Below are positions 1 through 11,835 of a stretch of 64,000 nucleotides of DNA, in pieces (position 1 is the first letter of the stretch; each line of letters opens with the position of its first letter). The DNA comes from Ectocarpus siliculosus (Eukaryota > Sar > Phaeophyceae > Ectocarpales > Ectocarpaceae), in NCBI GenBank assembly GCA_000310025.1, contig FN649741.1:1049634-1113633 (forward strand), read 5' to 3'. The position numbers and the translations under genes are program-made. The notes beneath the pieces are model-generated. The model was not told the DNA's origin. It ran no database searches and was given only the letters and a program-made list of their open reading frames with translations.

Positions 1-705
1 GAAGGTATTGACGTGGTCGTGCAGGGTGTCGCTCAGGGTCACCAGTCGCCAACACCGCACCAGCCGCAGGGTGTAGGCCAGCATCAGCAGCGAGTCCGTA
101 CACCTGATAAGGATTGGATTGGTTGGGGGGGGTTGGTTTAAACTCGGGTTCGTTGTCTTTGTCGCACGAAGGAGATTTATTGCCGTTTCATTTTAAAGAC
201 GTCGAGAGGCTGCGGTTTTAACGGGGGAGGACAGGGGTATAAGGATCACCCGTATGCAACAAAAAAATGTGCCAATCTTGCTGATTTGCACACAAGAAAC
301 AATTCAGATCTGACCGTTCCGCACCGGGCAGTACTGCTCTTTCAACGGAAACGTATGCACACACCAAGATAAGTGTTAAGCGAAGGCGTGGTGTAGCAAA
401 CTCATACATCAACAACGATACTCTCCCCGGCATTCCGACAAAAGTCACCTGGCACAGACCCATGAGCACACCCCAACGCGAACTAAACAAACGAGGCTGA
501 ACACTGTACCCACAACAATTTTTCGTCGCTGATAACCAACTCACCAGTCCACTTCCATGCACATCCTTTCCCGTCCGCCGCCCCCCTCAAACACCCCGAG
601 CCCGCTCCCCCCCCCGAAGACGCCTTCGTCAAGCCCGCAAATCTCTCCCTCCCAAGCACCGCCCGCGGCCCCCAGCCCTTCCGCCCCTACTACGGAGAAC
701 TCCGG

Positions 706-739
<34 letters not shown>

Positions 740-3700
740 GAAAATTCTGACGGTAGAGATCCGGAGTCGGAGGAAAAGGTGTCCCAGGCGAAGGAGACCA
801 AGGAGCAGACGAGGGACAGAAGCGGCGGGCAGTGGAGCAAGGCCACCACCAAGGTGTGCAGGATGACGCCCACTCCTGCCACCTAAGGAGATAACGAGAA
901 GTGGAGAGAGAGAGAAGGATGCAGAGAGAGAGAGGGAGAGGGAGAGGGAGAGGGGGAGAGAGAGGCAGAGAGAGAGGGGAACGAGGGGTGTACCCATGTA
1001 ACTGCATGCCGTAGTCGTTAGACCATTGATCTCACATCCCTACAATGCCAGGGCGGAGGGATATGCCGGGTGTTCACCGGCCTAGCCTACGTTTCACAAG
1101 GATGACCCAGAGGCTGGTAGTGTCGTCATCTTTTGCGTGCCAAACCAGGCATGCCATTGGCTGCGACCGGGGTTACACGTAAAGGATAGTCATAGCGTAC
1201 AGAACGAACTAAGCAGGAGGCGTGCTAAACCAAGACTTGTACAACCTGGAGGGTGGGGGTGTACATAGGACCTTTGTTTCCCGTATCCAGGACAGCAGTG
1301 CCATCGCGGAAAACGATCTAGGAACGGTACGCGTACGTACACGACACTCACGTCATCACCCACTCTTTCCATCCCAAACGCTGAACAACACTAGAGAGAG
1401 CGACAAGCACACGCACGAGGTACAACCCCATGAGATCACACGCACAGCCACCGCGGACACCCAACCAACCTTCGTGTGCAGGCTCTTGCCCCCCGAGAGC
1501 TTGAGCGGGCCGGGGCCAGCCCCCTGGTGCATCCACTCCGCCAGCTGAAACGCCTGATCCAACAGCAAAACCGCCCCGCACGCCATGGTGAGCCGCGTCA
1601 CCATCAGCCCCGGCCCCTGGTGCGGAATGCTGTGGGGCAAGATGAAGCAGTCTGGCGGCATGTACAGGGACGAAAAAAGACAAAAAACAGGCCGTCTGCC
1701 AGGTCAAGTGATGGTTCGCGTTGGATAAAAAGTTGCGCGTCATCTTGGGTATTGTTGCGCCGCTAGTTTCGGAAGCGTTTCCAGCGTAGCACGCTATCCA
1801 CCGAAGAAAAAGAAGAACACTCAACAGACCGCTAGGTTTCACTGCCGAGGCCACTTGCATCTCATCGATCAACCACGACGGCGGCTAGCGCCGCCGTGCG
1901 TCGAGGCATCCTAATCAAACACGGCGGGGAGGGCGGGGGAAGCTCCTCGCCGCTGGAGCTACTCCACGCTAAAGACTTTCATCGGAGAGAGAAACAAGCA
2001 CCCCAACACATCGGCTGGCCAGCCCGTAGGCAGAAAGGAATAAGCCCGCCGCTATCCCTGCGCCTACAAAAAAAAAAAAAGGGGGTGCAAGTACACAAGG
2101 GCATCATCGGGATCGCCGCACTTTTCAGGATACTATTGTCGTGCGATAAGTCAATCCTAGTTTTAGTCAGTGTAAGAAGACTTGGGGTAGTTTAATCGCA
2201 GTGTATATGTTGAGGCGTGATGGAATGGACATGAGAATGTCGGCTCTGGGAGCAGGTTGAGGTATCGTCAAACAAGGGCGTGAAAAGAGTACCACGAGGA
2301 ACAGACGCAAGCCGCCGTTGAATTGGGGAAGAATTGTGCGAGAAAACGGCTAGTGATTGGGGGGGATATTCAGGAGGAAGACGATGCGGCGCGGTTAGCA
2401 ATTACGGCCAATGAACGGCACGTCAATCCACCCATCAAGCAAGAGAGAGAGTCTAGTGAGGAGGGGGGGTGACTCTAGTGTCTTAGCGTTCTCTTCCACC
2501 TCTGACAATGTGTCTGGGCAATCGGTGTTGGCGGGTAACCGTTTCGAGTGCTTAGCGGAGAGTAAAGACGAGCAGTTTCCTCCACTGCGATTGTTACCGC
2601 CATGGCGGGTGGTAAAAGGGGGAAGAAAGAAGTCGAAGAAAAGGTGCCAGTGGAAGCAAGCCGAAGGGCGCGGTACGAGCGGGAGGTTAAGCAGGGAAAT
2701 GAAAAGCTTACAATCCTTCAAAGCAGACAAACGGAAAAAAACGCGGAGTGTTCGGAGGCTCAAAAGAAGCGAGGTGTGGGAAAGCTGCAGAAGCTTAAGA
2801 TCGCAAAGGAAAAGTACAAATGTCTGATGGACGAGGCAAACAAGGCGTTTGTGACCAATCTTGAAAAGAGGGACGCTGCCTTCAATTCCTTCTCTAGAGT
2901 GGAGATCGTTTTCTGCCTGCTCCAAGCCTATGACCTTTGACGAAGGCCAGGCCTTTGACGCTAGCCTACGTACACTCATGAAGGCACACGTCCTCCGAGA
3001 CACCAGGCAGAAAACGATCTCCACTCTAGAGAAGGAATTGAAGGCAGCGTCCCTCTTTTCAAGAGTGGTCACAAACGCCTTGTTTGCCTCGTCCATCAGA
3101 CATTTGCACTTTTCCTCTGCGATCTTAAGCTCTTTCTGCAGCTTCCCCCCACCTCGACTTCTTTCTTCCCCCTCTTCCCACCTGCCACGGCGGCAACAAT
3201 CGCAGTGGAGGAATTTCGCACTCACACACGGCCCCACCGTCACATCTACACACAATATCTACGCGCGATAGGCCACCGCCGGCCGATTCCACGTCAATGT
3301 TCGCATGGTTTTCCATGCACGCTAGGAGAAGGCGTGTTCTTGTGGCCGTGTCGGTGGCACGACACAACAGATATTACTAAACGTTTTAGCGTAAGAATAC
3401 ACACCTCCCACAGCAAGACTGCTAGCAATACGCTTGTGTACCAAGGAGCACAACTGCGGCCACCGTGTGAAACTTCAACGTACCAAGGAGCCAACTGCGG
3501 CGATTGTGAGTACAATTAAAACTTCAACTTAACAAGAACACCACACGCCATCCGAAGAACTCAGTTCACACTCTTTGCGTACCAAGGAGAACGACCGCGG
3601 CGACCGTGTGTTTCCACCACCGCGTGGCCAGCACCGCCTCCATCTTCTCCAGCAGCCAGGCCACCCGCGGGGGCATCTTCTCCCACTTCTTGCGCTTGCC

Positions 3701-6700
3701 CTGCCTCTCCACCGCGTTCACGTTCACGAAGGAGTAGCTCAACACCTGACAGAGGGCGAGGCACCGAAGGGGGTTAGGTGTCACATGGATAGGTGATACG
3801 TGGTATCAATCATATCATGTCCCACCACGTCAGCGATCGTCTCTTGGGAGGGCGATGGGGTCAAAAAGGGGGGTGTCACATACAGTAGTGGGGGCCCCTC
3901 TACAGTGCGGGTATGTATGTGCCAAGGGCTTTCACCACTATTAATGTATTGTTGTAAATGTCTTGAATATTCCATCTGAGGTGCCAGCCGATTTCACCCG
4001 CATTATCTCGGCAACCCGTACCAAAGACGCCCACCCACTGCTGTGGGTGGTATCAATCATATCACAGCATGTGGGGTACATCAAGACCCGAGAGCGAGGG
4101 GTCAAAAATGGGTTGGCTCACGCAGGCATCATATAATACCATATCATGTGGGTACCTTGAGTGACATGGCGTAAGATAACACCCCCCCTGATTTTCGTAC
4201 CACAGCTCGATTGCTCTGCGGCAACAATGACAGTGCCCAACGTGGTAGCGTTCGAAAATTATTCTCGTCGGTAGCTTTCCCAAAACGCAACACTTTCATT
4301 TTGGCGTCCTGTTCTTCGCGGGGGAATCGAGCTTTAAAACCTTTGTCCAGGAGGTTGTGGTACCTTCCGCGACCTACGGTACGGTATCGCATGATATCAT
4401 GATATCGTAATCGCGTTAAATTGTTCCAAGCTAAGTGTATTTTTGTCATTGTGTGATACAATATCAGGGGGTCAGCATCGCTTCCGGGGGTACCGCAAAT
4501 CAAATCACCTGTCGCAGGTCCATGAACCCCAGCACGTCCAGGTTATCTGCGAAACTCGAGGCTATCTCGAAGTAGAGGGCTCGTTCCTGCTGCGTTGTTC
4601 GCGGCATCAGGTGTAGCAAGAACCTTTCCCAAACCACCATGCTCAGCTTGCCGGTGCCCTGGCCATCGAGAACGTAAACGAAAGGTCGCGTTAATGTCAG
4701 CCAATAAAACATGGAACACGCCCGGAATAAATAATCGCTCGTTGGTCGTAGCTGTACACGATGACCTATTGCTGCAGCGGGTTTGATGCGAAGATTTCTT
4801 GATGGCGAGAAGCCGCAGCTGCAAAATATACAAGCAAAAACGACAGATAAGATTCGAAACAGGGATGCAAGACGAGCACTATGGGTACATATCCACACAC
4901 GTTTCTAGTGCGTCTCTCTACACAGGTCCCAGCACCGATAGGGTCAAGAGGGGGCGGGAGGGCAATACAGCAATCGCAGTACATGCAGAAAACGCACCGT
5001 CCGAGCAACACGAGAAAAAAAATCAGCACTGAGCTGTGGTCAGCGTAAGGACATCTCGACAGAAGCCGTGACGAAGGAGGGCGTGAAGTACATGTGCAGT
5101 AGGTATGGTGGGTCGACACTCTTTGCCGTTCTCGTTAAATAGTAATAGCTTACCGTGGGGTCCATGGTGGCAAAGGCAACGTTGAGCCCCTTGAGCTCCT
5201 TCATCCGCTCTTGATTGACCTGTGTCGAGGAAAACGCACCGTTCATGAGCGGTGGCATACACAACACGATAGGGAACGCGGACCCGCACACACGTATCAG
5301 ACGTGCCGGAACAAAATGGAACAACTCATAGAGTCTCTCCGAGCTCTTTGTTCGATCAATTCTTGTTCAGCAGTCATTCCTGACACAGGATATACACCGA
5401 GCGTCAACGGCGGCAACACCTGAAAACTACCAGAAAAGGGTACAGCATGAAGAGAAGGATGCAGCATATGACCAGAACGGTGTGTAGCATACGACCAAAA
5501 AGTAACAAGGTGCGGCAGAAAAGGGTGCAGGATACCACAGCGAAACCCAACTATCCGCAATCGATCGTCAACGAACAACGGCGAGAGCAGGTTGTTGAGG
5601 GGCCAAGCAAGGCGCATACATTGCGCCTTCCGTTGCCAGAGCAAGAACAGGCCGAACGCACACAACTCACAACCCATCATCATCATCGGCGGCGGAAACA
5701 ACCAAGCGAGACGCTCTCGACCGTCAACAGGCTACGATTGGCGTCGAGCGAACGTTGCCACGCACCTGCTCCGTGGTGTGCTCGATGAACACGTCGTACG
5801 TGACCCCGAGGAGCAGTGACAGCAGGAACATCGAACCGACGACAATCACCATGACGATGAAGGGCACGTAGGCAGGGTGCGTGGAACGGTCGTGCACCAA
5901 GGCCTCGTAGTTGTCTGCGCAGACCATCAAGATCCTGGGCAAAAACAAGAAGAATCCAACAGCAGCATGCGCATGCACCACGAGGGTCAGTGTAGTCTGC
6001 GCAGACCATCAAGATCCTGCGCAAAAACAAGAATAATCCAACAGCATGTATGCGCATGCACCACGAGGGTCAGTGTTGTCTGCGCAGACCATCAAGATCC
6101 TGCGCAAAACAAGAAGAGTTCCGACAGCAGCAAGCGCATGCACCACGAGGGTCAGTGTCCTTCCACACACCCTGCCTGAACAACGCCTCTCCGCCCGAGG
6201 AGTTCTTGATGTATGTGTGTCGAAGCTTTGTTGCAACGTGAGGAAAGGGTTGTGTTGAAGCCTTTCGAAGCGCTCCTGTGTTGGTAACATACCGGCGCAA
6301 TACTTGAGTCTCATCTTCCTACCGACCACAGATGGAGCTCTGTCTTTTTGCCTGTTGGGCGAGAGTGCGAAACCTGCCGACATGCTAACAAGAGGTTGCT
6401 AAACACGGGTGTTGATCCACAAACGACCACCCCCACCACAAAACTAGCACGTCACAGACACCACCACCAACAGCAGAACTCGTGACGCCTGTTCCACCCA
6501 TTCCAAGAGAACAACGTCTCACCGACGAAAAAAAAAAAAAAACTCACCAAATCGCGTAACCCGCCGTGCTGGGGTCCTCAAAATCGCTTTTCGCCCTCCC
6601 GAACGACAGCGCCGCGTAGCTGGCGCTTAACAGCAAGAAAAACACGACCGGTAGACACACCCTAAGGAAGCCGGGCAGCATCTGGCTCACCACCGCGTAG

Positions 6701-9700
6701 AAGCGTCGGATGTGTCGTGTCCGCACCGACAAAATTGCTGCCGAAAAACACAAAAAACAAACACAACGATGTATAACGAAAAAACATTACGTGGGTGGGA
6801 CGGGGATTCAGCAGTTTCAGCAGACAGTTGCAACCTGAAAACGACGTATGCATAGTAAGCTCGTAAGGCGGATCGCTTGTCCGCAGATGCAAGACGCCTT
6901 GATGTCGGCAGGAGACGAGTGCGCTGGAGGCGGCGGGGGGGACCCCGCGGTCACACGACACATACGCCAAAACCATCAATCAACGGCAAACAAGAGAATC
7001 GAAGCCGCAGTGGACGTCGACGTGCCCGTCAAAGCAACGGAATTAACGACGTGATCGAGGATACATGGCATCCCAAAAACGTTCAAGCCGGTGCAGCGGC
7101 TGGGGCGACCAGCGGCAGACAGCAAGAAGACCGAGATTTTTCTTACGGCAAACGCACCTGGCCGCAACGCGCGGGCGAAGCGAACTCCGACCACCCCAGA
7201 GGCGTCTATCGCCAGCAGGAGCACGATCACGACCATGAGCTTCTGCCACGGCTTCTTGACGTAGCTCTTGAGCCCCATGTAGCTGGCCTTGAGGGCCACG
7301 TCCAGCGCGTAGACAGTGATGAAGGCCGCCTCGAGGCCCAGCAGGGTCCCGGGCCCCAACACCCCGTCTTCGGGAGGCCTCCCCGGTCGGGGCTCCAGGA
7401 AAACCAGGAGCGAGTGCGCTACGCTGCTCGCGATGATGGTCCACATCCAGTACGCGCTGATCTGTAGCCGGAAGGCCATGAAGATGTACCACGGCTTCGT
7501 GGACATCGCGGCCATCCCGTGCTGCAGCCTGAGTGTGCGTTGTTGGTGTTGTTGAGCAGAGGCTGCATATTGTACCATTTTGTCAAGAGGCCTTACGCAC
7601 TTTTTGTAACGGGATATCGATTGATGATTGATTGGTTCGTGCGGGAGGGAGAAAAGGTGTTCGCTAGACCACACAAGTCGTTCTCTGGAGACAAGGGGCG
7701 CAGACTATCAACCACTGCCGCGTCGTACGTTCCTCAAACGCAATTGCCATCGCGTATCACCAACCACTACTGCCGTCCTCTTTCGTACCTAGTTGCCCGG
7801 GCGGGGTTGCTTATCAAGGAGTTGGTGGTATAACGTCTGCGTGTAGCTTTCTTTGACGCGTTCAAGTTGAAGCGTTCAAGGACTACCACTACCTACGCGT
7901 AGCCTCCTCTCTGCTCGCTCGTGTTGAGAGGCAGATTGGGGGCATCCGGTTTCGACAAAAGAAAAAAACAAAAAGTTGCTTGCAGTGGTCCATATGCCGA
8001 ATCGCTGAGAGCAACACCCGACTGCTGATGGCTCACACACCTTTCTACCAACCCAGAGCACCGTCCGTGCCTTCTAAAACAAAAATCCACCCGATCTGAG
8101 GGGGTAGATATCGGGGGGCCTCAAACACCACAGCAGTTACTTCGGCAGCCCCCAAACAAGAACGAAATATATGCTTCTACGTCATATACATAGCTTGGAT
8201 CTTTCTCGTTTTGGTTCAGTGTGGTTTGCCGGGCTTTTCGAGACTAACGAACACGTCAGCTGCGTGGGCTGAGCTTGGAAGACGTCACACGGCTGGCAGT
8301 CAGCTTTTCCAGCATGTACGGTAGGCAATTCGTCAGAGCTGGGCAGATCGAGCTTTGAAGCGCCCAATACCGCCGTTTAGACACGGCCGTCAGATGGCTG
8401 TTTGCAGCCAAGTTAGTTGGTCTTAGCACGCGGTTGCGTTGAGATGTTGAGATGGTACTGAACACTGCTGTAAACCAGCTGCTGCCCCAACTCCAGCTGT
8501 CTCCCTCTGAGCAACTAACTCAGACACTTTGGCCACCGCGCCAGGTTTCGCTACTACACCACCTTGCTCTTTTCTTTTTTCATTTTGCATCACACCGTTT
8601 TACTACCTTTGTTTTTTTTTTGTTTTTTTTTATCTTGCATCACTCCCTTGCATGACACCGCTGTGCTCTCATTGGCCACGCAGCTTGCCTCGGGCAACCG
8701 TGCTGGTCCTCTAAGATATAGATCCTCGGTACAATACATATCTCTTTGAAGGTGGTGTAGAGAGCAGAGACGAGATGGAGGTTCGCCACAACCAATCAAA
8801 CTACCGCCGCTACTGCTGTGCTCTCATGAGCCCACTTCGAAGGGCAGCCTTGCGTACCCTTTTTTATGTTTGTTCTGAGTATCAAACAATGCATCCATCT
8901 TTACCTATAAGGAAAGTCTTGAGATAGATAAGCAATAATCCATGGCGTCAGCGGAAGCTATGTAACTGTATTTCCACGATTTCCCGAGCAGCATGCAGCG
9001 ATATCTCCCCTGTATGCATACAACCCTTTGTGTTTCTTTCTTGCGATAAACAAAACAAAATCATCCCTTCCACAGCAGATGAAAAAGGCCCGGGATACCT
9101 CTTGCTGGGTAAGTACATTCCTCCTGCTGTATACTAAGTTTAGCAATCATTTGTTGAAAATAGAAAATACAGACTCGGAGAAAAATACTATGCATATTTA
9201 CAGTAGTACATTTTCCTGCTGTACAGGCGTTTTTTCGTTTTTTCACCTTCCCGCGAAGGCGTCCATGACGTAAAGGGAGCCCTTCTTCGCCATGAGGTCC
9301 ATCTCCTCCGCCCTCTCCCTCACCACTCTGCTCACGCCCTGCTTGAACAGCCGCTGCAGCTTCTGCTTGCGCGCCCTCTGTGGTAGATACATATGCATAC
9401 CACGGTACAGGTAGGAAATGCCATTTTTTGTTGCCAAAACACGCAACACATGGACAACAGTAGCAGCGGCAGCAGGTCCCACCATGAATCAAAACGCAAA
9501 TGTTCCGCCGGCGGGGGGAGGGTTCAGCAAAAAAAAAAAAAACATGCGTGTTTTCGGCCTCGGCAGCTAGACTCGGTGCACGTCGCGCGCTATCGTTCGG
9601 GGACCATGAGTGTGCTGCCGCCGCGTCGTGCATGGTTTTTGTACGCTCCTCGCGAATACGGGAGGAACGGTTAGGGTTGTTGGTCCAATGTTGTTGTTGT

Positions 9701-10480
9701 CCGCGGCGAATCTCCTGCTCCCGACAAAGCTCCATGCAAAGGGGCAAAGAGATTCATTCACATGAACATTAGCAGATTCTTTGCTTCCAGTCTGCCGCTA
9801 CACAGGGCGAGGGTTCAGCTGGCGTAAGTTGTGCCAAGTTAGTCATCGCCCGTCCCATGGCTGGGGGCAGGGACCCAGCCATTGCTTGCACATGCGTTTT
9901 GGGCCAGCAAGCGTCGCGTTTGTTGTTGGAACGCAAGAGAGTTGCGCGATGGTCGTTTGGATTTGTGGAAGCAGACCTTTGCATACAGGGCAGCAGCATC
10001 GACGACACAAAGCAGCAGGGCTCGACTATAGTATAAGTTGCAGCACGTGCGTTTTCTTACGTCAAGCACGCTGCTACGTTGCCGCGTCCTCTGCAAAACG
10101 ACGCCGGCTGCATGTATACCAAGCATGCAAGACACCGCCCCCACACATCAATGATGGGAAATGCGGCGTGTGTGTTCCGCGTGTTCGTAGTTTTGGTGTG
10201 GTCACACCCGAGGCTGGCTGCTGCTGCTGTTGCTACCTACCTACCGTTGAATATTCAATTTCCTCCACCACCAAAAGGTCACCTTTGCCTCCTCCTGTGA
10301 CACCACGGGTGAGGGCGGAGCAACCGGGTATTGCTCATCTTCTCCGCTGGAAGAGTAGTGGTCGTCCTCGTTGGTTGGCCATGGGACACGCCCAAGCAGC
10401 CCAAACAGCGAGCTTGATCTCTGGAGTGTGCCCCGCTCAGAGGCACTTCTCTGAAGCCGTGGTCTCTGGTTATTGTTCAT
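1..10480 (-). CDS. Two-pore-type voltage-gated cation channel, 3' part missing
   Basis: Predicted exons (minus strand): 10480-10283, 9377-9247, 7528-7158, 6737-6548, one near 6330-6160, 5934-5766, 5219-5154, 4658-4509, 3745-3583, 1651-1470, 882-545, and 103 to beyond the left edge. All junction phases agree except around the fifth exon, whose frame is uncertain. The start MNNNQRPRLQ opens a Ser-rich cytosolic tail. Domain I follows: S1 (WMWTIIASSVAHSLLVFLE), S2, S3 (KLMVVIVLLLAIDA), an Arg-rich S4 (FARALRPAILSVRTRHIRR), S5, a pore segment ILMVCADNYEALV and S6 ending in LLGVTYDVFIEH. An EF-hand-like linker (MDPTGTGKLSMVVW) leads to domain II S1, S2, S3 and S4 (YTLRLVRCWRLV). Two six-helix repeats joined by an EF-hand-like linker are typical of TPC channels of vacuoles or endolysosomes; location here is inferred. 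A four-domain CaV-type channel is not fully excluded because the end is missing. A Gly run (CCG repeats) lies between S3 and S4 of domain II. Confidence 0.85.
898..982. repeat. GA/CT-rich tract beside a channel exon
   Basis: Purine-rich simple sequence (gagaga and gggaga units). On the coding strand of the channel it is an approximately 85-base pyrimidine tract lying just before the 3' splice site of exon 882-545, so it forms a greatly extended polypyrimidine tract. Confidence 0.8.
2577..3212. repeat. Inverted repeat with long arms in a channel intron
   Basis: The left arm, about 2577-2922, and the right arm, about 3004-3212, are reverse complements around an 81-base spacer. The right arm lacks about 110 bases of the left. 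Both arms, read outward-in, contain the same open frame, with KLQKLKIAKEKYKCLMDEAN on the left and a near copy on the right (KLQKELKIAEEKCKCLMDEA). It sits in the intron between channel exons 3745-3583 and 1651-1470. No transposase is seen. It could be a foldback element or a palindromic duplication of a captured coiled-coil-coding fragment. Confidence 0.8.
3434..3530 (-). repeat. Two copies of an exon end with its 5' splice site
   Basis: The last roughly 34 bases of channel exon 3745-3583 plus its donor recur twice in the following intron, near 3434-3475 and 3478-3525. In each copy the coding-strand sequence ends ctccttg|gtac, as at the real junction. One copy still encodes HTVAAVVLL, the end of domain II S1. 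Confidence 0.75.
3811..4105. repeat. Short direct repeats
   Basis: The string ggtatcaatcatatca occurs at about 3811 and again at about 4049. Each is followed within about 60 bases by a related ggggtcaaaaa-containing stretch. It lies in an intron of the channel gene. The origin is unknown. Confidence 0.5.
5913..6158 (-). repeat. Three tandem 81-83 bp units carrying a 3' splice site and pore codons
   Basis: Units at 5913-5994, 5995-6077 and 6078-6158 are nearly identical. Each contains, on the minus strand, a pyrimidine tract, a cag acceptor and the first codons of the pore exon (ILMVCAD). Only the leftmost unit continues into the real exon (5934-5766), giving DNYEALVHD. The other two run on into intron sequence. 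Confidence 0.85.
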
Positions 10481-10945
10481 GGTGTGGTATCAGTCAGAAC
10501 GCGCTACAGCAGAGCTGCATATAATAGCAACTCTTCCTGGGGCGTGTACCCCCCGCTCTTGCGTCTCTCGTGCCACGCGGTCTTCGCTGCCCTGTGTGTG
10601 CGAGGAGCGGCGGGTCGAGGATCGAAAAAGCTACAAAAACTCGGAAGCGGTGTAATCGCGGCGCAACTACGCTACCCACACGTACCCCAAAAAAGACAAC
10701 AAGCAAATACCGCCACCCCCCTCCCCCCCGGTCCTCTCAACCCCCCCCTGATACTACAGTATATAGTGGGCAGAGGTACACTCCAAGTACACTCCCTGCG
10801 CCTACAGTAGTGTCATGACTGAATTGGCAGAGCTGCTGACAAATGTTCTGGGATCAGGTGTCCTCTCTTCTAGTTGTTGGCATGGTGGCGCTCACCAAGT
10901 GGCCTGGATTTTCGTGCTTCAGGGATGGGCAAGAATATCACTCTG

Positions 10946-11394
10946 TGTGAATGGAGGGAATCGTCCTCGACAGACGTTGGGGAGTTTCTACCCTTATGAA
11001 GGTGGTGGTCTCCACATTACCCCCCCTTTTTTTCGAGACTTTTTCTTGTTTCCCAGGCAAGAGAAGTCTTCTTGGGGTAACCGGAACCCGACCGGCTGGC
11101 AGCGGGGCGATTCACATTCTTCACAATCCTCTGTGCGTGTTTTACGGATTCGCTACGTCCGCCACGTCATCAGAAGTTCCGAGTTCGATAGCCAGTGCGT
11201 CCTCCCTTGGCCCACCCACCGTTTTTCTTTCTGCGTTTTCCGGAAGATAATGACTAGCGGGTTTTGAACCCGTGTCTTTTGCAACCAAAAGAAGACACCC
11301 TGACATCTCACGTCGACGCCATTGTGAAAAGAGGGAATCGTCCTCGACAGACGTTGGGGAGTTTCTACCTTTATTTATGAAGGTGGTCTCCACA
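10946..11394 (-). mobile_element. Miniature LTR element (TRIM-like)
   Basis: Terminal direct repeats at 10946-11016 (71 bp) and 11323-11394 (72 bp) are closely alike. On the minus strand they begin TGTGGAGACC and end TTCACA. The 4-bp string tctg flanks both ends (10942-10945 and 11395-11398), as expected of a target-site duplication. Read on the minus strand, the right repeat is followed by a TGG-initiated primer-site-like stretch (TGGCGTCGACGTGAG). The left repeat is preceded by a polypurine tract (A7G7 near 11020-11033). The internal part is only about 306 bp with no coding capacity, so it is non-autonomous. The near-identical repeats suggest a fairly recent insertion. It lies between the channel start and the SRP68 stop codon. 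Confidence 0.8.
11254..11322 (-). other. tRNA-like segment inside the miniature LTR element
   Basis: On the minus strand there is a box A-like TGGCGTCGACG at the LTR edge and a perfect box B/T-arm, GGGTTCAAAACCC, about 45 bases later. A D-stem-like pairing (GGCGT with ATGTC, allowing wobble) can be drawn. The acceptor stem does not close, so it is not a working tRNA gene. The box A-like stretch coincides with the putative primer site. Confidence 0.5.
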
Positions 11395-11835
11395 TCTGTT
11401 CGCAATGATTTTAGTCAGAGGACATGATTTGCACCGTGGCTGAAAGTGGCGTGCATTAGGCATTCTTTCGCGCTCGAGCAGAAACAATTTACCCTGATCA
11501 TGATTCAGACACCACATGGCAAAGAAAGCGCGAAACATGTGGGCAGTGATCGTACTTTCAGGAATGGTTGGACACACGCGCAGCTCGCGGTCTCGGTATA
11601 TATTGTTGTTGGTTGTCGTCCCCTTTCACGTCAAACCGTTCGGATCTCTTCTCAGCGGCACCTTCAAACATCCGTACCCTGGTCCAACTGACGCGAACGT
11701 CTCCTTCCGTAGTCATCACAGGCAAGCTACCCAAAAACGACGCCCTCCAACGCCCAACAACAGACGAACCATCCTCGCTTCATCCACCTCTGCCCCAGCT
11801 CAACCAACATCATGACTGCAGATTCATCAATCCCT

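Noticed and set aside
218-1007. Several ORFs, including a Pro-rich plus-strand frame at 557-886
   Set aside because: They are shadows of the channel exon 882-545 and its GA-rich neighbour. The Pro run is the antisense of the Gly run.
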